Assembly (NCBI GenBank): GCA_028532855.1
Contig: JAQQAL010000049.1
Location: forward strand, 1-56,498
Length of the DNA stretch: 56,498 bases
Direction of reading: 5' to 3'
Source: Candidatus Thalassospirochaeta sargassi
Lineage (GTDB): Bacteria > Spirochaetota > Spirochaetia > UBA9216
Shown here: positions 8,728 through 17,669 of the stretch, one piece after another
Position numbering within the stretch: the stretch's first letter is position 1
Layout: every line of letters starts with the position of its first letter
Made by a program: the position numbers and the translations under genes
The notes under the pieces: model-generated
Database searches by the model: none
What the model saw: only the letters and a program-made list of their open reading frames with translations
Told to the model about the DNA's origin: nothing

Positions 8728-9639
8728 TCACTTACTGAAGAGGAGCGTCCTGATTCCAGTGTTATTTAATATCATTGCATATTTTTCCATTTCTTTCTTC
8801 GGGGGACTCTCTGCGTCTCCCATCTTATATGGAAGGCCCAGGCTTGAGTATTTATTGCTGCCAAGGTTATGATAAGGCAGAAGATGGGCTGTTATTTTTT
8901 CTTTATACGGTAGAAGGAACTCTGCAATCAGTTTTATTTCGTTGTCATCAGCATTAAAGCCCGGTATTACCGGGATTCGGGCGGTGATGTCTGCATCGGT
9001 ATTAAGCAGCTTCGACAGGTTGTCAAGGATCAGGGTGTTGTCGACGCCTGTCCACTCAAGATGGGTCTCTCTGCTGATGCATTTGAGATCATAATAATAG
9101 AGGTCTGTCCACTGCAGCGATCTCTCAATCCTCTCATATGGAACAAATCCGCAGGTGTCGAGTACAATGTTGATGTTTTTGGTCTTGAGACCTTTCATTA
9201 GTTCAAAAATAAACTCTCCCTGTATCAGCGGCTCACCGCCTGAAAGGGTAACGCCGCCTTCTTCTTTATAGTAATTATGGTCGACAAGACATTCTGAGAG
9301 GATCTCATCGGTGCTCATTGCAGTGCCCTTCAGCTCAAGGGCATCTGCGCTGCAGGTCGGGATGCATTTACCGCAATTATCGCAGTTCTCCCGGTTAAGA
9401 TTTAGTTTATTGTTTCGAATGCTGAAACATTCTTGCGGACAAACCTCTACGCACCTGCCGCAGAGTGTGCAGAATTGGCTGTAGAACATCAGCTCCCTTC
9501 TTCCGGAAATAGCTTCGGGGTTGTGGCACCACCTGCAGTTCAACGGGCAGCCCTTGAAAAAAACCGTTGTACGAATTCCCGGTCCGTCGTGGAGGGAAAA
9601 ATGCTGTATGTCATTAATCAGGGCAGTCTGCTTTATCAT
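8728..9639 (-). CDS. glycyl radical enzyme activating enzyme (radical SAM)
   Basis: A 303-residue radical SAM protein that installs the glycyl radical on its partner. The SAM cluster motif is CPLNCRWC (CX3CX2C), preceded by HDGPGIRTTVF as in PflA-like activases. Two further ferredoxin-type 4Fe-4S motifs follow, CTLCGRCVEVCP and CDNCGKCIPTC, which are typical of activases for the dehydratase/lyase branches rather than classical PflA. GGVTLSGGEP is the conserved SAM-binding loop. ATG 9639 overlaps the stop of the partner gene by ATGA, and this start removes a non-homologous N-terminal extension. Coupling ensures matched expression with the glycyl radical enzyme. Confidence 0.93.
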   Translation of the reverse strand: MIKQTALINDIQHFSLHDGPGIRTTVFFKGCPLNCRWCHNPEAISGRRELMFYSQFCTLCGRCVEVCPQECFSIRNNKLNLNRENCDNCGKCIPTCSADALELKGTAMSTDEILSECLVDHNYYKEEGGVTLSGGEPLIQGEFIFELMKGLKTKNINIVLDTCGFVPYERIERSLQWTDLYYYDLKCISRETHLEWTGVDNTLILDNLSKLLNTDADITARIPVIPGFNADDNEIKLIAEFLLPYKEKITAHLLPYHNLGSNKYSSLGLPYKMGDAESPPKKEMEKYAMILNNTGIRTLLFSK

Positions 9640-11846
9640 CTTGCGCCAGTCTCCGCCCTCGCAATCAGTTCGTCCTGGTATTCCTTCTGCAGGGTAACAA
9701 AGTAGGCGTTGAATCCCCATACTCGTACGACGAGATCGCGGTACTTTTCGGGCTGAGCCTGCGCTGCCCGAAGGGTCTCCGGGTCCATTACATTATATTG
9801 GACTTCGAGACCGCCGCCTTCAAGAAAGACCTCGGTCATTGTTATGACCTTGTCGAGATCGGCTTCGGATTGCAAAAATGAGTTCTGCAGGGTTAAATCT
9901 ACCGAGGTCCCGACCGGAAGAATCTTATGATTTATGGTCATAGCAGAGCTCAGCGCGCATGTAGGACCTTTCTTCATCTGGCCTATCGACGGAGAGAGGC
10001 TTACGGCAAGAGCCTCGCCCTGAGCTCTGCCGTCAGGAGTAGCTCCGACAACCTTTCCAAGACGAACCTGGTGATGGGTCATCAGCCCTGGGATGAACCG
10101 GCCGCCCCGTGAGTTTTTCTGTTTTGCGACTTCTTCGCCAAAGATCCTTGCTATCTCGACTCCGTAGTCATCAACGATTTTATCAGCATTGCCCCATTTA
10201 GGGCTCTTGTTTTTGAGCATCAATCTAAGCTCATCATAACCTTCATAGTTTGCTTTCAGCGCTTTCGTCAGTGTTTTGGCGCTGACGTTTTTTTCGTCGA
10301 AGACGTGTTTCTTGATTGCGGCCAGACTGTCGACTATATTTACAAGACCGCCGCCAATGAATCCGGTGAAGTTGTATTTGGTTCCTCCGGCAGTTTTATC
10401 AATACCGTTTTTTATGCAGCCTTCAAGAGTCATGCTGAGCACCGGTGTGGGTGAAATCTGAGGCAGCATTGAATCTACACGGTTTGTTTCATCAGCTGTG
10501 ATAGCTACGTCCGACCGCAGCTCATCAAGCAGGGTTTTGTAGAATGAATCAAAGCTATTGTGTTCGGGTAGACTGGGAATGACTCGCTCAAATATTTTCA
10601 ACAGGTGAATTCCGTAGGTTCCGCCGAAAATCGGGTAGAAGTCCGACTTTCCACCGATAAGTACATCCTGACATGCATCTATACAGTAATCGCGCGCATC
10701 TTCTATCTCTACACCCATTTCATTCAGCCCGGGAATGAGTACTTCATCGTTGAAGATCATCGGCGGCATTGGGTGATGCCCCCTAATCTGCATTGCGCGG
10801 CGCATAAAGTCTGGATGTGTATTCTTATGCCATCTGATATTAATCTGCGGGTCAACTAGTTTGACCTGCTCGTAAGTTTCAATGAAAAGCCATGAAAGTT
10901 CATTTGTTCCATCGGTGCCGTCGGGTTTCAGTCCTGAGATAATTATATTAAGGCCGTTGTCTGTGTGAAGGTCTGAGCCGTCATTAAGCTTAATAAAGAA
11001 ACATGAGAGAAGCTCAAGTGCTCTTTCGGGGTTGAGTTTTCCTGATTCGATATCGCTTTTGTAGAAGCTGTAGAGGTACTGATCGGGCCTGCCGAGGCTC
11101 ATAAGATTGTAGTTTTCCATCAGCATGAACAGGTGGGTAAACCAGGTGAGCTGAAGTGCTTCCTGAAAATCCGCTGCCGGCTTTTCTTTAATATTGCGGC
11201 AGACCACTGCAGTATGTTCAAGCTCAGCACGGCGTTCTTCCTTGCATTTCAGCGCTTCTGATTCGGCAAGCGCTGCATATTCTTCTATAAACACCTGGAT
11301 CGCATCGATTATCATTAAGACTGAACGCAGAAAGGCTGCATTTTCGGTCTCTGGTTCAAATCCTGCAAGTGACGTTTGGGCCTCTTTTTTTAAACCGTTG
11401 AAACCTTTACTGAGAATATTAGCGAAACCGGCGGCACAGTGGCTAGTAACATAACCTTCGGCTATACCGACTTTGGCACCCCGGGCCTTCTCTTCTTCGG
11501 TGAGGTAGGAGGGGTAAAACTCAAAACCGGGATTCTCTACTGCGAGTGTTTCAGCATCCGGTGAAAAATCTAGGTTTTTACTTAATCTGCTTTCAGCAGA
11601 TAGGCCGCCTTCTGTGTTTTCTCCTGGGCGTGGAGCAAAAAGTGTTCTTGCCCCGACAATAAGCTCTCCTTCAAGAATGAACTTAGGCATCTGCTCGAGC
11701 ATTTTAATGAAACCAAGAGCTTTTCGTTCAATTACCGGCAGATTACGGTTCTCATCGGTCAGTATGGACATGTACTTTCGGATTCTGTATTGTTCATGTG
11801 CACAGTTAAGCGCTTTTTCCCTCAGGGAGTTAATTCTTTCATTCAT
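9636..11846 (-). CDS. glycyl radical enzyme (PFL-like lyase/dehydratase family), substrate unknown
   Basis: A 736-residue glycyl radical enzyme. The radical motif RVWGFNAYF places the radical glycine at about residue 711. The thiyl cysteine is in the ARDYCIDACQD segment, with Cys ~392 aligned to the Cys of the usual GC(V/I)E motif. Here the loop reads A-C-Q-D, so Asp replaces the Glu that serves as base in known dehydratases and lyases, and an extra Cys sits four residues upstream. That makes it unlike PFL (CC) and unlike standard glycerol or propanediol dehydratases. ATG 11846, with GAGG upstream, is preferred to a TTG at 11858. It is divergent from the lactonase gene and shares its promoter region. 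Confidence 0.9.
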   Translation of the reverse strand: MNERINSLREKALNCAHEQYRIRKYMSILTDENRNLPVIERKALGFIKMLEQMPKFILEGELIVGARTLFAPRPGENTEGGLSAESRLSKNLDFSPDAETLAVENPGFEFYPSYLTEEEKARGAKVGIAEGYVTSHCAAGFANILSKGFNGLKKEAQTSLAGFEPETENAAFLRSVLMIIDAIQVFIEEYAALAESEALKCKEERRAELEHTAVVCRNIKEKPAADFQEALQLTWFTHLFMLMENYNLMSLGRPDQYLYSFYKSDIESGKLNPERALELLSCFFIKLNDGSDLHTDNGLNIIISGLKPDGTDGTNELSWLFIETYEQVKLVDPQINIRWHKNTHPDFMRRAMQIRGHHPMPPMIFNDEVLIPGLNEMGVEIEDARDYCIDACQDVLIGGKSDFYPIFGGTYGIHLLKIFERVIPSLPEHNSFDSFYKTLLDELRSDVAITADETNRVDSMLPQISPTPVLSMTLEGCIKNGIDKTAGGTKYNFTGFIGGGLVNIVDSLAAIKKHVFDEKNVSAKTLTKALKANYEGYDELRLMLKNKSPKWGNADKIVDDYGVEIARIFGEEVAKQKNSRGGRFIPGLMTHHQVRLGKVVGATPDGRAQGEALAVSLSPSIGQMKKGPTCALSSAMTINHKILPVGTSVDLTLQNSFLQSEADLDKVITMTEVFLEGGGLEVQYNVMDPETLRAAQAQPEKYRDLVVRVWGFNAYFVTLQKEYQDELIARAETGAR

Positions 11847-11952
11847 AACTAACCTCAACTTCTTGATTTATTCTGTTTCTTGTGTATTATATCATGTAAA
11901 TGTAATATGTATAGTAAAAACTATAATAAATATAGTAAATAGGGGAGGCGAT
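11847..11952. promoter_or_regulatory. divergent promoter with ACTATA/TATAGT palindrome
   Basis: The AT-rich gap between the glycyl radical enzyme and the lactonase carries a perfect TATAGT-N4-ACTATA inverted repeat at 11910-11925, followed by a third ATATAGT at about 11930-11936. A rightward -10 TATAAT lies at 11922-11927 and a leftward TATAAT (as ATTATA on the plus strand) at 11886-11891. The palindrome overlaps the rightward -10, which suits a repressor. The same ACTATA/TATAGT elements, in inverted order, occur upstream of the sugar kinase at 6469-6485. Confidence 0.55.
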
Positions 11953-12783
11953 ATGTTTAATTTACTGGAAAAAGGTCCTTTTGACTGCGGGGAGACCCCG
12001 CTATGGGATGAGCAGAGCGGATCCGTTATCTGGGTTGATGCCTCATCGAATATGATTTACAGTCGTGAAATTGATTCCGGCAGGTTGAAAAGCTATAATA
12101 CAGGTCTTCCTGTTTCCGCGATAAGGAAGGCAGAAGACGGAAACTTCTATCTGCTGACGAAATGGGGCCTTTACCTGTGGTCCAGACGGGGGAGCGGCAT
12201 AGTAATCGGGGGGCGGGATTTCCTTGATTCAGGTGATACTTTACGGTTTAACGACGGGGTGCCGCTGGCCGGCGCAGGGTTTATAGCCGGTACATTTGAT
12301 GAAGCTGATTTGAGTAATGATCGTGGAGCTTTCTACAGAATAAACTTAAATGGAGGTTTTGAGGTTCTTGATACAGGATTGCATGTCACCAACGGGATTG
12401 CTGAAGACAGTTACGGTAACTATTATCTGTCCGAGATGTATAGAAACCGTATTCTGCGTTATGAAGTCTCTGCTGACGGCAGCGTAGGCGAAAGAATAGT
12501 TCATATTGAATTTAATGATGATGAAGGTAAGCCTGATGGGTTGCTATGCGACAAAGACGACAACTTATGGGTTGCTCACTGGCTAGGCTGGAAGCTTAGC
12601 TGTTGGTCAAGGGACGGTGAAAGGCTTCGAGAAGTGAGGGCTCCTATAGCATCTCCCACGTGTTTTTGTTTTGCTGATTCTGAAGAAAAGTCTCTGTACG
12701 TAACCACGGCCACACTTGAGTTGACCGAGGGTGATTTCAAGAAAGGGCCTGATGCAGGAGCGCTTTTCAGGCTTGATCTTTAA
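11953..12783 (+). CDS. SMP-30/gluconolactonase family lactonase
   Basis: A 276-residue six-bladed beta-propeller of the SMP-30/regucalcin/gluconolactonase family, which hydrolyses aldonolactones to aldonic acids using a divalent metal. The metal ligands known for the family are present: Glu in CGETPLWDE, Asn in VTNGIAED and Asp in KPDGLLCD. ATG 11953 follows a strong AGGGGAGG (11941-11948), so the longer open frame upstream is not used. Together with the enolase-superfamily dehydratase downstream it suggests that an oxidised sugar lactone is an intermediate. It heads the rightward arm of the locus, 67 bp before the IclR gene. Confidence 0.88.
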   Translation: MFNLLEKGPFDCGETPLWDEQSGSVIWVDASSNMIYSREIDSGRLKSYNTGLPVSAIRKAEDGNFYLLTKWGLYLWSRRGSGIVIGGRDFLDSGDTLRFNDGVPLAGAGFIAGTFDEADLSNDRGAFYRINLNGGFEVLDTGLHVTNGIAEDSYGNYYLSEMYRNRILRYEVSADGSVGERIVHIEFNDDEGKPDGLLCDKDDNLWVAHWLGWKLSCWSRDGERLREVRAPIASPTCFCFADSEEKSLYVTTATLELTEGDFKKGPDAGALFRLDL

Positions 12784-12850
12784 TCAGTTTGATTTTGTCG
12801 CTGATAGATTGTAGTATATCAATATAAATTATGACGACCGGAGAGCTAAT

Positions 12851-13600
12851 ATGCGAACGAACTCATCGCTTATCAAGGGACTGGGAATACTCGAACTGAT
12901 TATAAAAGAGGGCAGCGTCAGAATTGTCGATGTTGCCAGGGCCTTTGATATGCCGACATCGAATATCTCTCTGTTTATGAATTCCCTGGTATCATCCGGT
13001 TACATCTTCAAAAATGATATGGACGGTCGCTATCACCTGTCGTCAAAACTGATAAATATGATAAACCAGGCAGATGATCTGAATTACCGCTATATTTTTG
13101 AGGTAGCAATGCCTGAAATGCAGAAGCTTTTTGAGAAATTCAGAGAGAATACCCTGATAGCGGTGCTTGATGAAATGGTGACGCGCTATATAGGTAGAAT
13201 CCAGTCTGACCATATAATACAGATTATAAATGCGGAGGAAGAAGTATTTCCTCCGCATGTCACTGCAAATGGTAAAGCAATACTAGCTAATCTTTCGCAA
13301 AAGGAACTTAACCGTTACCTTGATCGTATGGATAATACCCCGTTCACTGAGAACTCGATCGTTGAGCCGGATATATTGAAGAAAGAACTAGCTGTTGTTA
13401 GAGAGCGAGGGTATTCAATAAATGCCGGAGAATTTGAACCGCACATAATGGCTGTCGGTGCTCCGCTGTTTCATGGCGGTGAAGTTATTGCCTCTCTTGT
13501 TGTTCAGTTTCCTGATTTCCGACATAGCAGGAGTGATCTTGAAGGCTATGCAGAAATAATTATGGCTGCATCAACTCGAATTACTGCCCTTTTTAATTAA
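12851..13600 (+). CDS. IclR family transcriptional regulator (first copy)
   Basis: A 249-residue IclR-type regulator. An N-terminal winged helix-turn-helix (residues ~5-65, VRIVDVARAFDMPTSNISLF) is followed by the effector domain with the PPHVTANGKAILANL motif and the C-terminal GEFEPHIMAVGAPLF. IclR proteins bind small acids or sugar derivatives through this domain. It lies between the lactonase and the transporter operon and is similar in both domains to the second IclR protein at 20972-21748, which suggests duplication. It is the most likely local regulator of the divergent promoters at 11.9 and 6.5 kb (inference). Confidence 0.88.
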   Translation: MRTNSSLIKGLGILELIIKEGSVRIVDVARAFDMPTSNISLFMNSLVSSGYIFKNDMDGRYHLSSKLINMINQADDLNYRYIFEVAMPEMQKLFEKFRENTLIAVLDEMVTRYIGRIQSDHIIQIINAEEEVFPPHVTANGKAILANLSQKELNRYLDRMDNTPFTENSIVEPDILKKELAVVRERGYSINAGEFEPHIMAVGAPLFHGGEVIASLVVQFPDFRHSRSDLEGYAEIIMAASTRITALFN

Positions 13601-13676
13601 GCAAATACATAGTACAGTTAAATGTGTATAAAATATACCAATAACTATTATTTGTATACTTTTACCAATGTTTTTC

Positions 13677-13723
13677 TTGACATATCCAAAATTCACTCTT
13701 AAGATGAGTGTATATTGTACATT
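13677..13723 (+). promoter_or_regulatory. promoter and operator of the xylose-type transporter operon
   Basis: TTGACA at 13677-13682 and TAAGAT at 13700-13705 are separated by 17 bp, a good vegetative promoter. Just downstream, at the expected start site, lies TGTATATTGTACATT (13709-13723), with TGTA/TACA half-sites resembling the palindrome in front of the second iclR gene (21769-21787), although the half-sites are two bases closer. The leader then runs about 95 nt to the substrate-binding protein gene. A repressor bound here would block transcription. Confidence 0.6.
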
Positions 13724-13818
13724 AAAAAGATGCAGCAATGTCTTATGTATCTTAAGAACTATCCGAGGTAGTCGGATATGAAGCTCATAAAGAGCGAAAA
13801 TTGTCAGGAGGACAGATG

Positions 13819-14913
13819 ATGAAAAGAGTAGTAGTAATGTTACTTATGCTCAGCGTATGTTTTGCAGCATTCGCAGGTGGACAGCAGGAAGCTGGAAGCA
13901 TGGAAAAAGAAATTAAGATTGGTGTTTCAATGCCTACTCTCCAGGAAGAGAGATGGAAAAAAGATGAAGCAATGATCAAAAATAAACTGATGGAATTAGG
14001 GGTTGCTGAAGAGAACATCCTTATTCAGTCTGCTGATGGCGACGAACAGAAACAGGTATCACAGTGTGAGAACCTTATAACCCAGGGTGTAGATGCCCTT
14101 GTTGTAATTCCGCAGAACGGTGATGCAATGGCTCCGGTTGTACAGTCTGCTCATGATGCAGGCGTAAAAATGGTTGCTGTTGACAGAATTATCAATAATG
14201 CAGATCTTGATTTTTATGTAACTTTCGACGCTTATTATATCGGTGTTCGTCAGGCTGAATACATGATTGAAGTTGCTAATTCAGGTAACTGGATTATGAT
14301 TGGTGGCGCTCCGACCGATCCTAACGCAGCTCTTATTAGACAGGGGCAACTCTCGATACTCCAGCCTTATATTGATAGTGGAGACATCAATGTAGTACTT
14401 GACCAGAATGCTGACTACTGGAATCCCGCAAACGCTCTTGTGCATGTTGAAGCAGGCCTCACTAAGGCTAACAATGATGTAGATGTTGTTTTCACATCAA
14501 ACGACGGTTGTGCCGGGGCAGCAATTGAAGCACTCACAGAACAGGGGCTTGCAGGAAAGGTACCTGTTCCCGGGCTTGATGCAGACCTTGCTGCATGTCA
14601 GAGAATTGTGAAGGGTACTCAGACAATGACTATATATAGAAAACTTTACATGCAGGCTGATTTTGCAGCACAGGCAGCTTACGCAATGGCAACTGGTCAG
14701 GATGTAGGTGATTTCATCGGTGTAGAAGTTGAAATGAAGAACAATGGTTTTAAAGACGTTCCTTCAATTCTTCTTAAAGACCTGGATGTAATGTTTGCAG
14801 TAGATGCAAACAATATGAAAACTGTTGTAGATGATGGATGGCTGACCGCTGATGCAATCTATGCTGATCTTGATGAATCACTCTGGCCTGAGTGGTACAA
14901 GTCAATGAAATAA
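13819..14913 (+). CDS. xylF: xylose-type ABC transporter substrate-binding protein
   Basis: A 364-residue periplasmic binding protein very like E. coli XylF. Shared stretches include ERWKKDEAM, QSADGDEQKQVSQCENLI, DRIINNADLDFYVTFD, GGAPTDPNAALIRQGQ, FTSNDG and GLDADLAACQRI. An N-terminal signal peptide ends AFAGGQQE, the usual spirochaete style. The XylF ligand-contact positions appear mostly kept (Arg in EERW, Asp/Arg in VDR, Asn in DPNAAL, Asp in GLDAD), but the Lys of TMTVYK is Arg here (TMTIYR), so the sugar may differ from xylose. AGGAGG at 13806-13811 supports ATG 13819; 13816 is an alternative. A terminator-like hairpin follows. Confidence 0.85.
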   Translation: MKRVVVMLLMLSVCFAAFAGGQQEAGSMEKEIKIGVSMPTLQEERWKKDEAMIKNKLMELGVAEENILIQSADGDEQKQVSQCENLITQGVDALVVIPQNGDAMAPVVQSAHDAGVKMVAVDRIINNADLDFYVTFDAYYIGVRQAEYMIEVANSGNWIMIGGAPTDPNAALIRQGQLSILQPYIDSGDINVVLDQNADYWNPANALVHVEAGLTKANNDVDVVFTSNDGCAGAAIEALTEQGLAGKVPVPGLDADLAACQRIVKGTQTMTIYRKLYMQADFAAQAAYAMATGQDVGDFIGVEVEMKNNGFKDVPSILLKDLDVMFAVDANNMKTVVDDGWLTADAIYADLDESLWPEWYKSMK

Positions 14914-14946
14914 TCTGTGATACAATAGATCAGACCATAAAATGTG

Positions 14947-14987
14947 CGGGGGAGTATGAACTGTGATGGTTTTACTCTCCCGTTTTT
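14947..14987 (+). terminator. attenuating hairpin between xylF and xylG
   Basis: CGGGGGAGTA (14947-14956) pairs with TACTCTCCCG (14973-14982) with one G-U pair, and five Ts follow directly. It sits in the 93-bp gap between the binding-protein gene and the ATPase gene of one operon. Partial termination here would raise binding-protein output over the membrane components, a common arrangement in ABC sugar operons. Confidence 0.75.
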
Positions 14988-15006
14988 ATAAGGATTGAGT
15001 GTAGTT

Positions 15007-16533
15007 GTGAAAGATACAGTTTTAGAAATGAGAAATATTACCAAGGAATTCCCTGGTGTGAAAGCATTGGATAATGTAACTCTGGAAGTAAAGCGTGGTG
15101 ATACACATGCGCTTGTAGGGGAGAACGGAGCCGGAAAATCGACTCTGATGAAGGTATTAAGCGGAGTCTATCCTTATAAAACATATGACGGGGAGATTCT
15201 AATAAATGGTGAAATAGCAACGTTTCATACAACACGGGATTCAGAGAAGGCCGGCGTTGCGATAATCTACCAGGAACTTGCACTGGTTAAAGACCTTAAT
15301 GTAGCCGAAAACATCTTTTTGGGTAAATTGCATCAAAGAGGCGGTGTTGTCAGCTGGGATAAGGTCTATTTTGAGGCGCAGAAATTGCTTGATGATCTTG
15401 GGGTAGAGGTTGATCTAAGCAAAAAAATTAAAGATATAGGAATCGGCCAGCAACAGCTGGTTGAAATAGTAAAAGCCCTGTCTGTTGATGCTGATATTCT
15501 TATACTTGATGAACCTACAGCCGCCCTTACTGAGGCGGAAGTAGAGTTGTTAATGGAAATTATTCGAAAGTTGAAGGCTAAAGGAGTAACCTGCATCCTG
15601 ATTTCACATAAGTTGAATGAAGTCATGGAAATATGCGACAGATGTACGGTTATCCGTGATGGTGCAACAATCGGCACCAATGATATAAGTGAACTTGATG
15701 AAGACAAGATAATCAAGATGATGGCAGGTCGGGAATTGACTCAGCGATACCCCGATAAAACTGCAGTGATTCAAGATCGTGTAATGCTTGAAGTTAAGTC
15801 TTTATGTAAATGGAGTAAAGAAGATGACAGCAAGAAAATTCTTGATGATATAAGCTTTAATGTGAAGGCTGGAGAGATACTGGGAATTTCAGGATTGATG
15901 GGCGCCGGCCGGACAGAGCTTCTGATGAGTATTTTCGGTTATATGAAGGGACGACAGGAGGGCGAGATAATAATCGATGGTGAGGCTGTCAAGATAAGCA
16001 CTCCAAAAAAGGCTATCGAACTTGGTATGGGACTTGTAACTGAGGACCGAAAAAAGCTTGGATTGGTGCTTATTCAGAGCATTGTAAATAATGCAACCCT
16101 TGCCTCACTTAAAAAGGTGAGCCGAAATGGTGTACTTAATGCCGACATGGAAGTTCACGAAACTAATAAATTTGTAGACAGCATTGGAATAAAAACTCCA
16201 TCTGTTGATGTTCAGGTTCAAAAGCTTTCGGGTGGTAACCAGCAGAAGGTTCTTCTTGCAAGATGTTTGATGACTAAACCCAAGGTGCTTTTTCTTGATG
16301 AACCAACCAGGGGTATTGATGTCGGTGCAAAATATGAAATATATACGCTGATGAATGAGCTGGCTGCTCAGGGTACGGCGATTGTAATGGTATCTTCGGA
16401 GATGCCCGAAGTGATTGGGATGAGTGATCGTGTAGTTGTAATGCACGAGGGGGAAATAGTCTGTGAGTATAGCCGTAATGAGGTGTCACAGGAAAAAATT
16501 ATGCTATATGCATCAGGTGGTTGTAATGATTAA
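15007..16533 (+). CDS. xylG: xylose-type ABC transporter ATP-binding protein
   Basis: A ~508-residue duplicated ATPase typical of sugar importers of the Rbs/Xyl class. The first domain has Walker A GENGAGKST, a variant signature IGIGQQQ and Walker B ILILDEPTAAL. The second has the degenerate GLMGAGRTEL loop, a canonical LSGGNQQK signature and LFLDEPTRGID. AGGA at 14991-14994 lies directly before an in-frame TTG at 14995 and 12 nt before GTG 15007; I prefer GTG 15007 but the start is uncertain by four codons. The 3' end overlaps xylH by 8 bp. Confidence 0.88.
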   Translation: MKDTVLEMRNITKEFPGVKALDNVTLEVKRGDTHALVGENGAGKSTLMKVLSGVYPYKTYDGEILINGEIATFHTTRDSEKAGVAIIYQELALVKDLNVAENIFLGKLHQRGGVVSWDKVYFEAQKLLDDLGVEVDLSKKIKDIGIGQQQLVEIVKALSVDADILILDEPTAALTEAEVELLMEIIRKLKAKGVTCILISHKLNEVMEICDRCTVIRDGATIGTNDISELDEDKIIKMMAGRELTQRYPDKTAVIQDRVMLEVKSLCKWSKEDDSKKILDDISFNVKAGEILGISGLMGAGRTELLMSIFGYMKGRQEGEIIIDGEAVKISTPKKAIELGMGLVTEDRKKLGLVLIQSIVNNATLASLKKVSRNGVLNADMEVHETNKFVDSIGIKTPSVDVQVQKLSGGNQQKVLLARCLMTKPKVLFLDEPTRGIDVGAKYEIYTLMNELAAQGTAIVMVSSEMPEVIGMSDRVVVMHEGEIVCEYSRNEVSQEKIMLYASGGCND

Positions 16534-17659
16534 ATTGAACTTCAAGAAAAATATAAGCGCTTTTATTATGCTGATATCGCTTGTAGTGATTGCGGCTGTT
16601 TTTAGTATCTTATCGGATGGAATATTCTTCTATCCCCGGAATATCGCAATGTTGGCGCGTCAGACTACGATTGTAGCAATTATGGCAATAGGAATGATGT
16701 TTGTAATTGTGGCAGGACATATCGATCTTTCCGTTGGTCAGATGATGGGTTTTGCCGGAACAGTAGCTGCAGTACTGCAGGTCTGGTACAAGTGGGACAC
16801 TGCCCCGGCGATAATTGCCGCACTTTTTGTCGGTATCCTCGGTGGGGTATGGCATGGATACTGGGTCGCGTACAGGAAGATACCTGCTTTTATCGCTACT
16901 CTTGGCGGCATGCTTATTTTTCAGGGTGCTAAAATTGGCCTTGGCAAGAGTATGTCGATAGCTCCTATGAATGAATCATTTGCCAAGCTTGGTCAGGCCT
17001 ATATCCCGGCGTATATCGGATGGATCATCGGATCAATAGCAGTAATTGCCATGATTATTTCAGTAATTATGAACCGTAGATCTAAAATTAAATTCAATTT
17101 CCAAACTGTGCCGGTTGGTGTTGATATTGCAAAAACAATTGGAATTACACTCGTTATTTTTGTGGCTGTATGGTATCTAAACAGGTATCAGGGCATCCCG
17201 ATGCCGGTTATGATAATGCTGGTTCTGGCTTTGATTTTTTCGTTTGTTGCTAAGAAGACTATACTTGGAAGAAATATTTTTGCTTTAGGTGGAAACTTTG
17301 AGGCGGCCACCCTCTCGGGTATCAAGACTAAGATGAATACGGTAATTGTTTTTGTTATAAGTTCCGGCCTCGCCGCCGCCGCCGGTATCATTCTGACGGC
17401 TCGTCTGAATGCTGCAACACCCGCAGCAGGTGATGGTAAAGAGCTCGATGCGATTGCAGCCTGTGTAATAGGCGGTACTTCTATGACCGGCGGAGTAGGC
17501 AGTATTCCCGCAGTAATTGTCGGCGCCCTTGTTATGGCCGCTCTCGACAATGGGATGAGTCTTATAAACCTTGAAACCTACTGGCAGTACATTGTAAAAG
17601 GTCTCGTTTTGACCTTTGCAGTATGGGCTGACACGATGTCTAAAAGCAGATCTGAATAG
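16526..17659 (+). CDS. xylH: xylose-type ABC transporter permease
   Basis: A 377-residue permease of the BPD_transp_2 family with about ten membrane segments. It carries the family signature GHIDLSVGQMMGFAG and the C-terminal GGTSMTGGVGSIPAVIVGALVMA. The length matches XylH, which is longer than RbsC. ATG 16526 lies inside the end of xylG with AGGTGG at 16515-16520, so it is chosen over an earlier in-frame start. It is the membrane channel of the XylFGH importer, and the next gene follows 10 bp later. Confidence 0.88.
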   Translation: MIKLNFKKNISAFIMLISLVVIAAVFSILSDGIFFYPRNIAMLARQTTIVAIMAIGMMFVIVAGHIDLSVGQMMGFAGTVAAVLQVWYKWDTAPAIIAALFVGILGGVWHGYWVAYRKIPAFIATLGGMLIFQGAKIGLGKSMSIAPMNESFAKLGQAYIPAYIGWIIGSIAVIAMIISVIMNRRSKIKFNFQTVPVGVDIAKTIGITLVIFVAVWYLNRYQGIPMPVMIMLVLALIFSFVAKKTILGRNIFALGGNFEAATLSGIKTKMNTVIVFVISSGLAAAAGIILTARLNAATPAAGDGKELDAIAACVIGGTSMTGGVGSIPAVIVGALVMAALDNGMSLINLETYWQYIVKGLVLTFAVWADTMSKSRSE

Positions 17660-17669
17660 GCGGACGATA

